From the NCBI RefSeq assembly GCF_028372415.1, contig NC_092878.1, positions 136,828,750-136,892,749 of the forward strand: a stretch of 64,000 bases of DNA, read 5' to 3'. Shown here piece by piece: positions 14,370-25,164 of the stretch. How positions within the stretch are numbered: position 1 is the first letter of the stretch; every line of letters begins with the position of its first letter. The notes under the pieces were generated by a model. That model had not been told where the DNA came from, searched no databases, and saw nothing but the letters and a program-made list of their open reading frames with translations. The translations under genes and the position numbers were made by a program. The DNA is from Notamacropus eugenii. Lineage: Eukaryota; Chordata; Mammalia; Diprotodontia; Macropodidae.

Positions 14370-14545
14370 ATGATTTACAGTCACAGAATTTCAGGCCTGA
14401 AGGGCTCTTCAATGGATTATGAGAACATAGTGAATATCCATCATTTTACAGAAACTGAAGTCCTAAGACAGGGTGACTTGTCCAAAATCACAGAACTGAT
14501 TAACGGCAGGCTTGGACTAAAGCCCACCTCTACTTACTCCTGATC
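14370..14545 (-). mobile_element. MIR-related SINE in ADH5 intron 1
   Basis: ATTTTACAGAAACTGAAGTCC ... GACTTGTCCAAAATCACAGAAC. Confidence 0.55.
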
Positions 14546-14699
14546 CAGACGTTGGGGGTTTAAGTCATCTAAGACCACACCAGGGTTGAGGCAAAGCCCC
14601 TTTCCCTAAGGATAGCTAGCCACCATGCTGCTGATGACCTGAGTTCAACTCTCTTCCAGTGCTGTGGGGTGAGCAAAATCACTTACCCAGATTCCTCCT

Positions 14700-14870
14700 T
14701 TCCTAAATGGTTTAAGGGCACACTGATTCAGAATTGGACCTTGGAGGCTGTCTAGTTCAATTTCATTTTACTGGTAAGAAACTGGAGCCCAGAGAGTGCT
14801 CAAGGTTGCTCTGAGGAGGGGCTTTGAATACAGATGCTTTGACGCCAAATGGGGTGATTTTTCTATCACA
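14700..14870 (-). mobile_element. MIR-related SINE in ADH5 intron 1
   Basis: TTTTACTGGTAAGAAACTGGAG ... GCTCAAGGTTGCTCTGAGG. Confidence 0.5.
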
Positions 14871-15059
14871 CCATTCACAGGACCATAACTTTGTACCTGA
14901 AAGGCTGGAGGTTTATGATACCTGAGAACAGTATGACATATATTGCCTGCCCCACAAAGGTAAAGTGAGAGGTCGTTATAAATGATAAAGCCATCTAGAA
15001 ATCCCAGCTGTTATTAGTGACAAACTCCTACAAAGTCCTTCCTGATAGGGTTCCACACT

Positions 15060-15205
15060 TGGGAACAAAGATTCAGGGCTGGGAGGGACCTTATACATCC
15101 TCTAGTTCTGTCCCCAGTTTTACAGACTTCAGAGAGGTTAAATAACTTGTCCAAAGCTCTGAGGCAAGTTTTGAACTTGGGTCCGTGGACTCCAAAGTCG
15201 GGACT
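15060..15205 (-). mobile_element. MIR-related SINE in ADH5 intron 1
   Basis: AGTTTTACAGACTTCAGAGAGG ... TAACTTGTCCAAAGCTCTGAGG. This is the repeat closest to the CpG island. Confidence 0.55.
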
Positions 15206-15861
15206 AACACAATATAATTTGTTGCACGATTTCCCTTCCTGACACTAACATTACTCCTACTTTCGAGCCTTTGTTACAGGTTATCCCCATTAAAGGTTAT
15301 CCCATTTGCCTCTCGGGACAATGGGTCTTTTCAGTGTCCCCAGATAGGGTTGCAATCCCTTTGAATATTTCCTATTTCTCACATGCCTATTTGCAATTTT
15401 CTCTCTCCTCCATAAGCTGCTGAAAGCAAAGACTGCTGTATCCCCAGCGCTTAAAAACCGCTGGTGGACTGCGGCACACAGTATGCGCTTCATGAATGCT
15501 CAAGCTCTCCCCGCTATCGCTCCATCTGTTTCTCGGGAGGCTGATACTATGTAGCGAGTTTGATTTCCTTTCCGCAGGATATTGTGCAAATCACCGCCAC
15601 CCGGGCAGCTCGAGCCAGGCCACATGGAGCATCCCTGGGTCCCGGGGCTGGAAGCCGCAGTCGGGCAGCGCTCCCGCGCCCTGCCCGCAGCCGCTTTCCT
15701 TCCACCCGCGGCCTCCTCCCCCACGCACAGCCAGCGCCCAGGCCCAAGGTCTGGGGCCAGGGGCGCCCGATCGGCGCTTCTGCCTGAGAACGCGGCGGCT
15801 TCCCGGGCACGTTCCCCGCTCCTCGGCCCCCACCGGACCGCGCGTCCCTACAACGCGTTAC

Positions 15862-15873
15862 CTGGCCCGCCAT
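15862..15873 (-). CDS. ADH5: ADH5 coding exon 1 (start codon)
   Basis: Reads ATG GCG GGC CAG, then the donor GTAACG. It gives M-A-G-Q, where human ADH5 has M-A-N-E. The exon contributes exactly four codons and ends in phase 0, as in other ADH5 genes. It is chosen as the start because exon 2 joins in frame at the conserved V-I-K-C-K and because it lies inside the CpG island. The next ATG upstream on this strand (16052) opens a separate short ORF that terminates at 15951. Confidence 0.93.
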
Positions 15874-15950
15874 GTCCTCCCGCCTTCCGCGCTGCACGCA
15901 GAGCCCGATGCCCCAGGCTGGTGCCCGACTCTGCCGTGCGTCCGGCCGCG

Positions 15951-16052
15951 TCACCGCCACCCGCGCAGCGTGGAGGCCGGCTCTCTCCTCCCCTTCCTTC
16001 CGGTCCGGGAGAAGGGGCGAGTCGGCCTCCGGGGCTGCTTCCCCTGCCCCAT
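15951..16052 (-). promoter_or_regulatory. Possible upstream ORF of ADH5
   Basis: The only ATG on the minus strand between the E-box and the ADH5 start opens a 33-codon frame, MGQGKQPRRPTRPF..., stopping 77 nt before the ADH5 ATG. It is not in frame with, and does not overlap, ADH5. Human ADH5 is known to carry repressive upstream ATGs. Whether this one is transcribed depends on where transcription starts, which cannot be seen. The ATG overlaps the E-box, so a transcript starting downstream of it would lack the uORF. Confidence 0.4.
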
Positions 16053-16585
16053 CACGTGAAATGTGATCCCCCGGGGGGTTATTTTTTGTTTGTGCCACGG
16101 GGACCGGGTGGAAGGCGCAACATTTCCCGCAGCTCTGGCGCGCGGGCTGTAGAGCATCGGGGGAGTACCCCAGCTTCTCTTGGCCATAGCCAAGCCTGTT
16201 TCCGGGGGAGGGATTTTTAAAATAAGCGCGTCGGTGGGTGTCTGGGTAATTTCTCCTAATCGAAGGGCGTTATCTGTAGTCCTCTGTTCTAAAGGTGACT
16301 GTGAGGCAGCAGGAGCCCCGCGGGTAATTGTCCGCCAGCCATTCAACCCATGGCCGACTTCAGGAGAAACTGTTGATTGTAGGAGAAAGTTTCCCAGCTT
16401 TCTGTGGTGAATCCCTACCAATCCTGAAAAAAAGAAGTCACGCTCCTTTTAGCAAAAGTTTGTGCAAATATGTTTATTTATTCACATTTTATTCAAACAA
16501 AATTAGGAGTTTATTACAGTTTATGATATAAAAGACATTGACTATACTCCCCCAGAGCTAGAAATCCCTGGCAGGGTTCTTAGTG

Positions 16586-17024
16586 TGTGGGATGGCTCAG
16601 GTCCCTACATAAATCAATTACTCAGAGGCTTCTCAAAGTGATGACAGAAAAGTGATTTATTCGATTCTCGAGAAGCGGGGCTCACCTGTAGGAGTAGGAA
16701 AGCCGAAGACAAAGAAAAGGGCAGTGATTTATATAGACCCTAACGCAAGTCCCTCCTCCCCCCACTGACCATTATCCTCATTAGCTGAGAATATGGTTTT
16801 ACATTCTAGACACGAAATCTAACCAATCCCTTTTGAAATGAAGACATCGAGGAATTATGTAAGTTTTGTCCAATCATTGAGACCCTAATACACTACACAA
16901 TTTTATATCCTTATATAGAACTATTCTATTCTAAAAATATTGTAACCTTGAGCCTTTAGGCCTTACCTCACCCCTGGGAGAAAAATTACAATCTGAGGAG
17001 TCTTCACTAAGTCTATCCCACTCA
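16586..17024 (-). mobile_element. Solo endogenous retrovirus LTR upstream of ADH5
   Basis: 439 bp with TG...CA ends (near-inverted TGTGGGAT / ATCCCACTCA) and a 6-bp target duplication TTAGTG at 16580-16585 and 17025-17030. On the minus strand it shows a TATA-like TCTATATAAATC (about 16725-16738) and AATAAA at 16656-16661, in the right order for U3-R-U5. It has the same orientation as ADH5 and ends about 0.7 kb before the ADH5 start codon. Family not identified; 6-bp duplications suit class II-like elements. An old solo LTR without internal genes. Confidence 0.7.
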
Positions 17025-17159
17025 TTAGTGTATTCGCTGTCTCCAGTAATTAGTGCCCCAGTTCCATTTAACCAATTAAGATCAATGAGCTTTTATAAAA
17101 GGATATTTATTGAGCACAAAGCACAAGAAGAGAAATAGAAATGAGTAAAAAACGACATC

Positions 17160-17297
17160 TGTCACAGAAGCAGAGATTTATTGGACCTATAGTTTAAGGC
17201 ATTTGAAGAAACTGAGATCCAGAGAATTTAAGGTTCTTGCCCAAGGTCAATGGCATTAGATGCTAGTCCTCCTGACTCCAGAATCAGCATTGTCTAC
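17160..17297 (-). mobile_element. MIR-related SINE fragment between two LTRs
   Basis: GAAGAAACTGAGATCCAGAG ... TTCTTGCCCAAGGTCAATGG ... CCTCCTGACTCCAGAATCAG. Confidence 0.6.
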
Positions 17298-17302
17298 TAG
17301 TC

Positions 17303-17893
17303 TGTGAGAGACAGCAAAAGTTAAGTTTTCACAGTGAGTTATTGTTAATTGATGAAGTCATTGAGAATAAGTTAGATAATAAGAAGGCCAGCAGACTGCA
17401 GGTGGACTCAACCAATCAAAACACAGACAGTGGCCTTCAGAAAATTAGGAAGTTTTTGATAAAGGAACCAAATCTACAGCTAGCTGGAACTAGCCAAGAA
17501 AAATGACCTAGAGTTACCTAGAGAAGGATTTTCTTCACTGAGCTTGCTTATATATAAGCAGACACACCCCGCATAAAATTATCCCTCCATTTTCTGATCA
17601 TGGGTCCTACCGTAGAGCATGTTTGGAAGGGGAGATCATGCTAAAGGCAGGGGTTATGGTAATGGTTGTGTAGAGAAGATAGTGACCTAGTAGAGGATGG
17701 ACCAATCTATCTCCTGGTGGGAGGATCTGTCTTGGAGTAAGGGTATGTAGCTCATCTCCTTTCTGTATCTACTGCTCCCTCCTCCTACTGAAAAGAGGGT
17801 GGGGGCCCACTTTGGCCAAAGTGCTCAATTCCTCTGAACTCTGTTGCAATAAATTTTCCTTGATACCTTTTAGTGTCAAGTGTGTTTCTAACA
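17303..17893 (+). mobile_element. Solo endogenous retrovirus LTR
   Basis: 591 bp, begins TGTGAGAGAC and ends TTTCTAACA, with a 4-bp duplication AGTC (17299-17302, 17894-17897), which suits gamma/ERV1-like elements. It shows TATA box CTTATATATAAGC at about 17547-17559 and polyadenylation signal AATAAA at 17848-17853. Solo fossil. Oriented away from ADH5. Confidence 0.75.
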
Positions 17894-17924
17894 AGTCTGT
17901 CTCCCAAAGGTTAAGAATCAATCA

Positions 17925-18040
17925 ATCAACAATCATTATTCATTAGGAAACTAGTATTGTATGTGCCTGCTTTTGTGCCAGACACTGGGCATACAGATGC
18001 AGAAACTAAAGTCTCTCTGAAGGAGCTTACCTTCTAGAGT
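17925..18040 (+). repeat. Ancient interspersed repeat, same family as 4195
   Basis: GTGCCAGACACTGGGCATAC ... AAGGAGCTTACCTTCTAGAG, just right of the LTR at 17303-17893. Confidence 0.4.
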
Positions 18041-18144
18041 GGCAGCCTGTGGTTGAGCTCATCTGTGGTTAGCATTCAACGAACACATCTTGCTAATCCA
18101 CCTGTATGGTGTATGTTAAAACTAATCTTTTTCTCCCAGCTTTT

Positions 18145-18600
18145 GGTGACTCTGGTCTGTTCTTATCCTTCGTTCTCCAAGGGGACCAAAATGACATTAC
18201 TATGTTGGAGTCAAGGTACAGTGTGTCCAACTGGCTGATCAGACCAATATGAGTTCAGAAAGCTCTACCACAGATAGGGCACAAATAGTCCATATGGAGC
18301 AGAGATGGCTCTAAATTTGTACATCTCACATTTCTTTTGAGCTACTGTAATTCTGCTTCCCTCATAGAGCACAGCACCTTCTTTGATGCAGTCACACCAT
18401 GTAATGTACTCTGTCAATATCTCCCCATTACACAGTGGATTCCAAACTTCTTCAGAGACACCTCAAGAGTGTCCTTATATCAGTTCTTCTGACCACCATG
18501 TGAGCACTTGCCTTGTGTGAGTTCTTCCTAAAATAGTATTTTAGGCAATTATAAATTTGGCATTCGAACAGTATCAAAGATTTTGGTCAGATGGATGAAT
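18145..18600 (-). mobile_element. RTE-clade LINE 3' end
   Basis: Minus-strand frames give decayed text like that encoded near the 3' end of RTE-type LINEs: C-P-I-C-G-R-A-F ... H-I-G-L-I-S, half of a C2H2-like finger, preceded by M-G-R-Y and S-M-R-E-A-E-L-Q. The 3' end (plus-strand TCCTTCGTTCTCCAAGGGGA) is shared with the tails of SINEs at 10.1, 27.9, 31.8, 45.4 and 50.5 kb. Confidence 0.5.
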
Positions 18601-19190
18601 ATTTGTTGACTATTATCTTACAAATGACTAAGTTCAGAAAAAAAAAATTTAGATATCTAAAATAATACAAAGATTCCTATAATACATTTTTCCTTAAAGT
18701 TCTCTTAAAATGCATTTCTATTCCATAGAATGCTACAATGATTACATAGAAAATAGGTACAAAATATATGCAGAATAATACAAAGTAATTTGTGGTGGGG
18801 AGGAGGAAAAAGAATAGGGAAGGGAGGAGGGAATGAGGTGAAGCTTTAGCCACTGTGGGAAACAGGAAAGAACTCATGCTCTTCATCTCTTGAGCTGAGC
18901 ATTGAAGGAGATTAGGGAAGGAGGTGAGAAAGAAAGGCCCCTTAAGGCTGCCCTTCCCGTGTTCCATTCCAGTTGTGTCTGTGACTTCCAATGTACTGTC
19001 TGAAATTCCTCTACCATAATCACCACACTTCCCTTAACTTTGGACCTCTTCCCGTACTTTCCCCCCTTATCTTCTGGCTTTCTCACATAACTGGCTTCCC
19101 CCAGAAAAATACGGGGTGCATTTCTGGCCATCCTCTCCAATGCTGGCTGCACCTTCTCCCATGCCCTGCTAAAACCATGCTCTGGTCCTA
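18600..19190. other. Intergenic, nothing recognised
   Basis: AT-rich then pyrimidine-rich DNA. Two overlapping minus-strand frames (18677-19218) have no family resemblance; the right part may be an L2 extension. Confidence 0.5.
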
Positions 19191-19565
19191 GATGGGCAGT
19201 TGAAATATTTTTTGCCACCCACTGCCACTTCTACACTCTCCCTCTACCACTGTTGCCTGTAAGGCACTATGGCCCTGTTCTTCATACACAAGAATTCTAT
19301 CTACCTTCTCAGTGCCTTTGAACTCCATGCCTGGAATTTACTTTCTCTGACTTAGAATCCCTCTGGTGCCACCTTCTGCCAGAGGGTTGTTTCCAGTCCC
19401 CCTCAGCTACCAGAACTTTCTCCTCCAAAATTATTTTATCATATTAAAGTTATCTGTCTATCTAATCTTATATACCAATATGGACATGTTGTTTCCCCCG
19501 CATCCCTCAGCACTTAGCATAGTGCTGGTTTGCTTCATAAAAGCTTATTATTTAACTAATGGGTT
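19190..19565 (+). mobile_element. L2 LINE 3' region
   Basis: TGCCTTTGAACTCCATGCCTG, AATCCCTCTGGTGCCACC, CACTTAGCATAGTGCTGG: decayed L2 text. Confidence 0.5.
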
Positions 19566-20049
19566 TATTCTTATTCTAGTCTCCTGACCTCACTTTCCTG
19601 CCTTCACAATCTTGACCCTTTGGGTAGCAAGCCATCTCTGCCATCCCCTTCTCTGAATCCCTTGTTCACTTCTCCTATCACTGCTCGTATCTTGCCTAAC
19701 TCCAACCCTGGATCATTCTTGGATGATCTGCCAGCTCCCTTCATGTTCCCATGCTATTGAACAGAGATGAAAGAACTGTCATGAGGGTTTTCTCGGCACA
19801 CTAGACAGTTATGGTATCTAATTCCAAGTGAGCCCTTATTGTAACAAGAAATTCCCTTTGCTTTTCCCTAAATGATTGTCAGTTACATTCTTCACAATTC
19901 TAAACTTTCTCTTGTAGCTTCAAGTCTCCCAAACTATGTCCCTTCTCAGCAAAGAAACTCGCCTTGTGATTTACCGAGAAAATAAAAGCCATTTGTAGTG
20001 AACGCTTTCTTCTAGCTTTCTCTTCTTCACAAAAGAGATAAACTGCTGG

Positions 20050-20280
20050 ATTTGGACTCAGGAAAGATTTGATTCCTAAATTTGAATCCTACCCCAGGTA
20101 CTTGTTTGATGGGTCACCCTGGGCAAGTAATTTAACCTCTGTCTGCCTCAGTTTTCACGTTTATAAAATGGAAACTAATAGCCACTCCATTATAAGGATG
20201 TTGTGAGGATCAAATGAGATAACATGTAAAACACTTTACTGACCTCAGCACTATATGAATGCTAGCTATTATTATTAAAA
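20050..20280 (+). mobile_element. MIR/Ther-1 CORE-SINE
   Basis: TTTGAATCCTACCCCAGG, CACCCTGGGCAAGTAATTTA, CTGCCTCAGTTTTCACG, GATGTTGTGAGGATCAAATG, ending in AGCTATTATTATT: a nearly complete MIR. Confidence 0.8.
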
Positions 20281-20719
20281 TCCCTTGTTATCATTTCTCA
20301 TTCTTTCTATCTTTACTCCAACCTATGGTGAAGAAATGGGCTTCCTCTTTGCCGAGGCTAGTCTTCTACTTGTATAATTGATTCTATCCCCTTGTATCCT
20401 CCAGTATATTGCCCCCCAATCATTTCCTCTTTCATTGTAATCCTCAGTCTGTCTTTTTCTGTTGGTTACCTCCCAGATACAAACACACATGCTCAGGTCT
20501 GCCCCATCCTTAATGCAAGTGATAGAGACCTTTTGCTGGTCAAAATATAGTTCAATTCATTTCAGTTTTGCTATCAACAAATATGCACGAGAAAGACAGA
20601 AATTAGATCTTCCCATTAGATAGTGTAAGTGGAGAACACTGATCTGTCCTCCTTAAGTTGTCTTTTGTTCTGACTTGAAGTTATTTGTAGCTAAGTCAGA
20701 GAGACTCTTGAGGGTATTC

Positions 20720-21110
20720 AAGAGTTTTGTTGTTCAGTCATTTTTCAGTCATTTCTGACTCGGTGACCCCATTTGGGAGTTTCTTGGCAAAGAAACTGGA
20801 GTGATTTGCCATTTTTTCTAAGTTGAGTTTTTCTGTAGAGGTGACTTGGAATTTTCTAGAAATGTATGTTACTTTTCCTCCCCACCTCCAGTCATATACA
20901 TCTCTTCATAACCCCATTTGGGGTTTTCTTGGCAAAGATGCTTTTCCTCCTCCAGTTCATTTTACAGATGAGGAACTAAGGCAAACAGTGTTAAGTGACT
21001 TGCCCAGGGTCACACAACTAGTAAGTGTCTGAAGCTGGATTTGAACTCAGGAAGATGAGTCTTCCTGAATTTAGGCCCAGCACTTTATCCACCTTGACAC
21101 CTAAACATAA
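20720..21110 (-). mobile_element. MAR1-like SINE, disrupted
   Basis: Antisense SINE: tail part at 20720-20820, a partial second copy of the ACCCCATTTGGGGTTTTCTT block at about 20905-20940, then CAGATGAGGAACTAAGGC ... ACACAACTAGTAAGTGTCTG to the head near 21110. The middle repeats part of the tail, suggesting two overlapping insertions. Confidence 0.6.
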
Positions 21111-21559
21111 TAAGGTAATGGAAGAAGTCTGATCTCTGGATGCCTCCCCCTCTAAGTGCCCTAATTTTAGTGTGAAGACACTTCGCCTGGCTTTTGTTAT
21201 CTGCCTGTGGTGACTAGAACTAAAGGGCTCTGAACCTACCCTTACTAGGACAGATTCTAGCCACTCTATGCCAACAGAATACAGGTTCAGCAAAGTAGAG
21301 ATCCAATGCTCAGTGAGGAGTGAACCCAGGACCAGTGAACCCAGCAGAGCTATATGCCCAATAGAGATGCTGTGCTTAATTAGGAACAAGGCTGTGGAGC
21401 AGCATAACATCTCCAGAAGGAATCCTGTGGCACTGGGGGTGGATTTTTCCTTCACAAGAATTCTTCATATGTGAGTCCTTCATGTATGATTCTTATGCAT
21501 GCTCACTCTCAACTATAGTGTGTATATTTGTGGGAGAGTGCATCCTATGTTTGTGGTGG

Positions 21560-22210
21560 GAATTTTAAAAAAGTCATTGATATAATTTATTTTACATAAT
21601 TTCTCAATATATGCCTTCTCCCTTCCCCTCATGTAGCAAAAAAGAAAAAAGAAAAATCCTGAAAATCAAAGAAAGGATAACCTAAGAACTCCATCAAATT
21701 GATAAAATTAGGAATTAGTCTTTTTGGGAACAGTTACATGAATTAATTGGAGAAACTGTTTCTGGTTGGGTCATGCCAACACAACAAAAATGACAGTACT
21801 ACCTAGGTTAATCTATAGATTCAGTGCCATGCTAATCAAACAGTAATATATAAAAATAAACAAAAATGATAACAAAATATCTGGAGGAACAAAAAGTCAG
21901 GAAGCTAAAAGAAAAAAGTGTGAAATGAGTACCAGATTCCAAAGTATATTACAAAGAAGCAATCATAAAAACTATCTGGTTCTGATTAAAAAAGAGAAAT
22001 GGAGCAGATTAGTGACTTAAGACTCAAGATTCAACAATTGCATATAATAATTCAATAAACCCAAATACTCCAACTCCTGCAGAGGAATATTCCACAAAAA
22101 TTTCTGGGAAACTTGGAAGGGTTTATGTAACGGAAAATTGGTTTAGACTAACATTTTATACCATATCACAATTAGTTCCAAATGACATCATGTTGGGATA
22201 ACATAAGGCA
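21560..22210 (+). mobile_element. L1 ORF2 3' region fragment
   Basis: Degenerate DNA matching the region of L1 ORF2 downstream of the reverse transcriptase (ACAGTACTACCTAGGTTAAT, ATCTGGAGGAACAAAAAGTC, CATAAAAACTATCTGGTTCT), on to TTAGACTAACATTTTATACC. No open frame of useful length remains. Confidence 0.6.
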
Positions 22211-22756
22211 TCTCAAGATTGAAAAACCAAAGAAATCTATCGTCCCATTTTCTTAGCACTGTATGCTATTATGCTACTCTGGTATACTTAAGGTTTAAAT
22301 TACACCTACTTCTAACTATTATTATCCGCTGAAACTTACCAGCAAGATTGCTGATGTAGCATAGTTATAATTCCCTCTTTTTTATTTTGAGTAAAGCTTT
22401 CCTGGTTAATTTTAAGAAACACTCTTTTTACTATTGGTCCATGCTCCTTGACCTCATTACCCTGTCAGTGATGTGACAACTGCTACAGCAGACTCTTTGT
22501 CTGAAAATCTCATGTAAACCCTGGTCCCCAGGGACTCTGGGTTTTCGACATGGAGAGTGCATCCTACCACTCATTTGAGCCAACACCCATGTTGTCTTTA
22601 GTGATGATGGGGGAAAGAGAGGTCTTTCACTTGCAACTTTATGTCTAATAGAGTTGTTGTGCCCGCCAATGCTGCCTTTGCATGGAAGGAGCAATAAGTC
22701 CTTCTAATCCATTACAGTGTAGCTATGTATCATTTCCTGAAACTCTGCCCTAAATT

Positions 22757-22866
22757 TGCATGAGAAGAATTCCTCAAAAATTGCTGGAAAATCTGGAAAG
22801 CAATGTGAAGGAAATTAGGGTTAGACTAACACCTTACACCATATATCTGAATGAACATCAGACCTG
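22757..22866 (+). mobile_element. L1 ORF2 3' region, second copy, left of an insertion
   Basis: GAATTCCTCAAAAATTGCTGG ... AGACTAACACCTTACACC duplicates the end of the 21560-22210 fragment and continues, after the 22874-23302 insertion, at about 23310. Confidence 0.5.
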
Positions 22867-22873
22867 TGTCATA

Positions 22874-23302
22874 GTCTAGGCTTGACCCAAGATGGTGCCT
22901 GGGTATTTAACTTTGATGGTGGAACAGAATGACACAGTTATAGGTGATTCAACAGTTAGCAAAAGGAGGTTTACTCATCCACAACATAGAACAAAATACT
23001 CAATAAGGATACAACTCTTATGTGGCCTTTTGCAGAAGTGGATGTGGTAACTTGAGGGAGTGGTCTTGGTTAGTCTGCTAAGTTTGAAGGATCCCACAAG
23101 TCTTTTATGCCCTTAGATGACAAAGAAGTCACATTAACATGGTCTGAAACCACTAGGAAACTTGCCACATTTAATTATCTGGCCAGTTAAGTCTTGGAGA
23201 AAGCTTTATTGTCTTTTAGAGAATGAACTAGTCTAACCTATATGGGGAAGAGGGAGACAATGGTAGATACTGAGCCTATCAAAACCAAGATGTAAAAGAG
23301 CA
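22874..23302. mobile_element. Unclassified insertion inside L1, possible LTR
   Basis: A 429-bp block unrelated to L1 splits an L1 fragment. It is bordered by 7-bp direct repeats TGTCATA (22867-22873, 23303-23309). The size suits a solo LTR or nonautonomous element, but no clear polyadenylation signal or TG/CA ends at those borders were found. Confidence 0.35.
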
Positions 23303-23309
23303 TGTCATA

Positions 23310-23560
23310 AAAAATTAGAGGAAAAGAGATATATATCATATATAGCTATGGAGAGGAAGAAAATTCTTATTAAATAAGGGATGGAGAGTATCATAAAAGA
23401 TAAAACATAATTTTGATTACACAAAATAGAAATATTTCTTTTTTCAGAAACAAAAGTAATATAGTTAGAATTGGAAGAGAAATGACTAGGGGAAAAATTT
23501 TGCAGTAAATATCTCTGATAAAAGATTGGTATTCAAGATACATAAGGAATTGCTAGCCTC
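23310..23560 (+). mobile_element. L1 ORF2 3' region, right of an insertion
   Basis: TATGGAGAGGAAGAAAATTC, TTTTGATTACACAAAATAG, and TCTCTGATAAAAGATTGGTA are L1 ORF2 C-terminal region sequences collinear with the block left of the insertion. Confidence 0.55.
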
Positions 23561-23924
23561 CCAACCCCCACTCCAGGATAGGTTGAGCCCTGAGAATAAG
23601 GCTAGTTTAGCTACATCCTCCCTCAGGGTTCTGGGGGTAACCCTGGGGGGCTGAGGAGTATCTTCCCAATATAATTCACCCAGTTGACATCAATTCCAAA
23701 GCATGATAATCTCTCTAACCAGGTACATACTTTTCTCTACCATCTCAGCCCCTAGGAATAGGCAGTCCAAACAAAGTGATTACTTCACAATATTTTCCCC
23801 ACTGATTAATTCCTCTTCTGGTTATGACTTAGCCAATGTATGAGTTGTTCCCTCACTTGTAGGACATGATGTCTCAGTTGTTAGGCTGAATTAAACAAGT
23901 CACTTCTTATGACTGGCTATTCGC

Positions 23925-24025
23925 CACAATCAACTTTTTTCTTATGCCTAGAATTTAGTACAGTAGCTGAAATATAATAGACGCTTATTAAATACTTGTT
24001 GATTGATTGAGTGACTGATTTGGAG
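23925..24025 (+). mobile_element. L2-like 3' end
   Basis: TAGAATTTAGTACAGTAGCTG ... ACGCTTATTAAATACTTGTTG ending GATTGATTGAGTGA. Confidence 0.45.
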
Positions 24026-25164
24026 TCATCCTCACTCTTACGCAGATTCAGTCCAATACCAAACTTTGAAAATTTTATCTCCACAGTATCCCTCTGAATA
24101 TTCTCCCTTCTACCTTACCTGCTACCCTCATTGAAGCCTTTGAGGACAATTATAAAAGACTCTCAGGCACAGTGTCACTTAGATCTCTGTGGACCCCATA
24201 CTACATGGGCATGTTTTGGGCATCAGAGTGTGCTGTAGCCATAAGCAACGGTGGCAATAGAAATTATCCAACCTACTGAGAGACTGAGGCGAAGCCCTGA
24301 GTCAATGGCACTTTATAAAAGGGTTCATGATCCTCTCCAGTGAAGAGAACCTCAGATCTTCCTCATGATCTGAGATGCCCCCTTCTTCTAGGACCCTGTT
24401 TTTATAGTGTTAGATATTTAGAAATTCAAGAACAGCTGTATTAAATACACAATAATTCCACTGGTTAACATATGGGCATAAATAATAATGATCTCTCATT
24501 AGGGTCATGAATTGGGTGAAGCAAAGAATGTCTCCACTGACTAGGTGGTCATAAGATGGTTACCTGTTCATGTTGGACAAGAGAGAATGGTACAGGGGCA
24601 CCAAAATAAGTTGGGGAACTTTCCATATAGTTGAGTCACCTCTGTTACACTGGGCTTGGTCACCATGGCAAGGAAAAATGAGCAAGTGAACTTACAATCT
24701 ACAGCTTACAGCTCTGGGGCCAAATATACAAAACTTATAATCACTCTCCCTATAGATTCATATCAAATTGACAGATACTATTTGGAATAGAGTAGGGGTC
24801 CTCAATGAATCAGCTTTCTCACAACTACCCCCTCCCTCTTGAAGCAGGTCCCAGCCCTTTCTTATCGAGGTGGGGGCTTCCTCTGAGAGTAGATTCCTGG
24901 GTCATACATGCAGCCACGACTCTGTGGAGAAGTTGAGGAAATAATATGGGACTATGGTATTTATGTTGGAAATTAATGTGGTGAAGGGCCTCACATTCAA
25001 GTGATATTGAAATCAGTTGAAGGAAATGGGGTTGTTTAGCCTGGAGTGTGAACTTGACAGCTAGAGCTTAGAGGCCACTAGGCAGCTGTCACAGACGAGA
25101 GAGATCAGACTTGTCTGGCTCCATCCCAGGGAACAGAGACTATAAGAATTGGAATAAATTCCAG
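24026..25164. other. Intergenic, nothing recognised
   Basis: No open frames of note and no repeat family I can name. Normal composition. Confidence 0.5.

Larger units (their letters stand above)
15560..16340. promoter_or_regulatory. CpG island promoter of ADH5
   Basis: A GC-rich, CpG-dense stretch in an AT-rich region, spanning exon 1, the 5' UTR and the proximal promoter. No TATA box precedes the start codon. Short G/C-box-like runs are present, such as GGGGCG near 16014, and a palindromic TCACGTGA E-box lies at 16052-16059, suited to USF/MYC-type factors. This fits the housekeeping control known for mammalian ADH5. The longer reading frames crossing the island on both strands are composition artefacts and match no family I know. 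Confidence 0.9.

Noticed and set aside
15496-16421. Several overlapping frames of 150-212 codons on both strands around the ADH5 promoter
   Set aside because: They are Pro/Arg/Gly/Ala-rich frames produced by the CpG island, overlap each other on both strands and match no family. ADH5 exon 1 explains the region.
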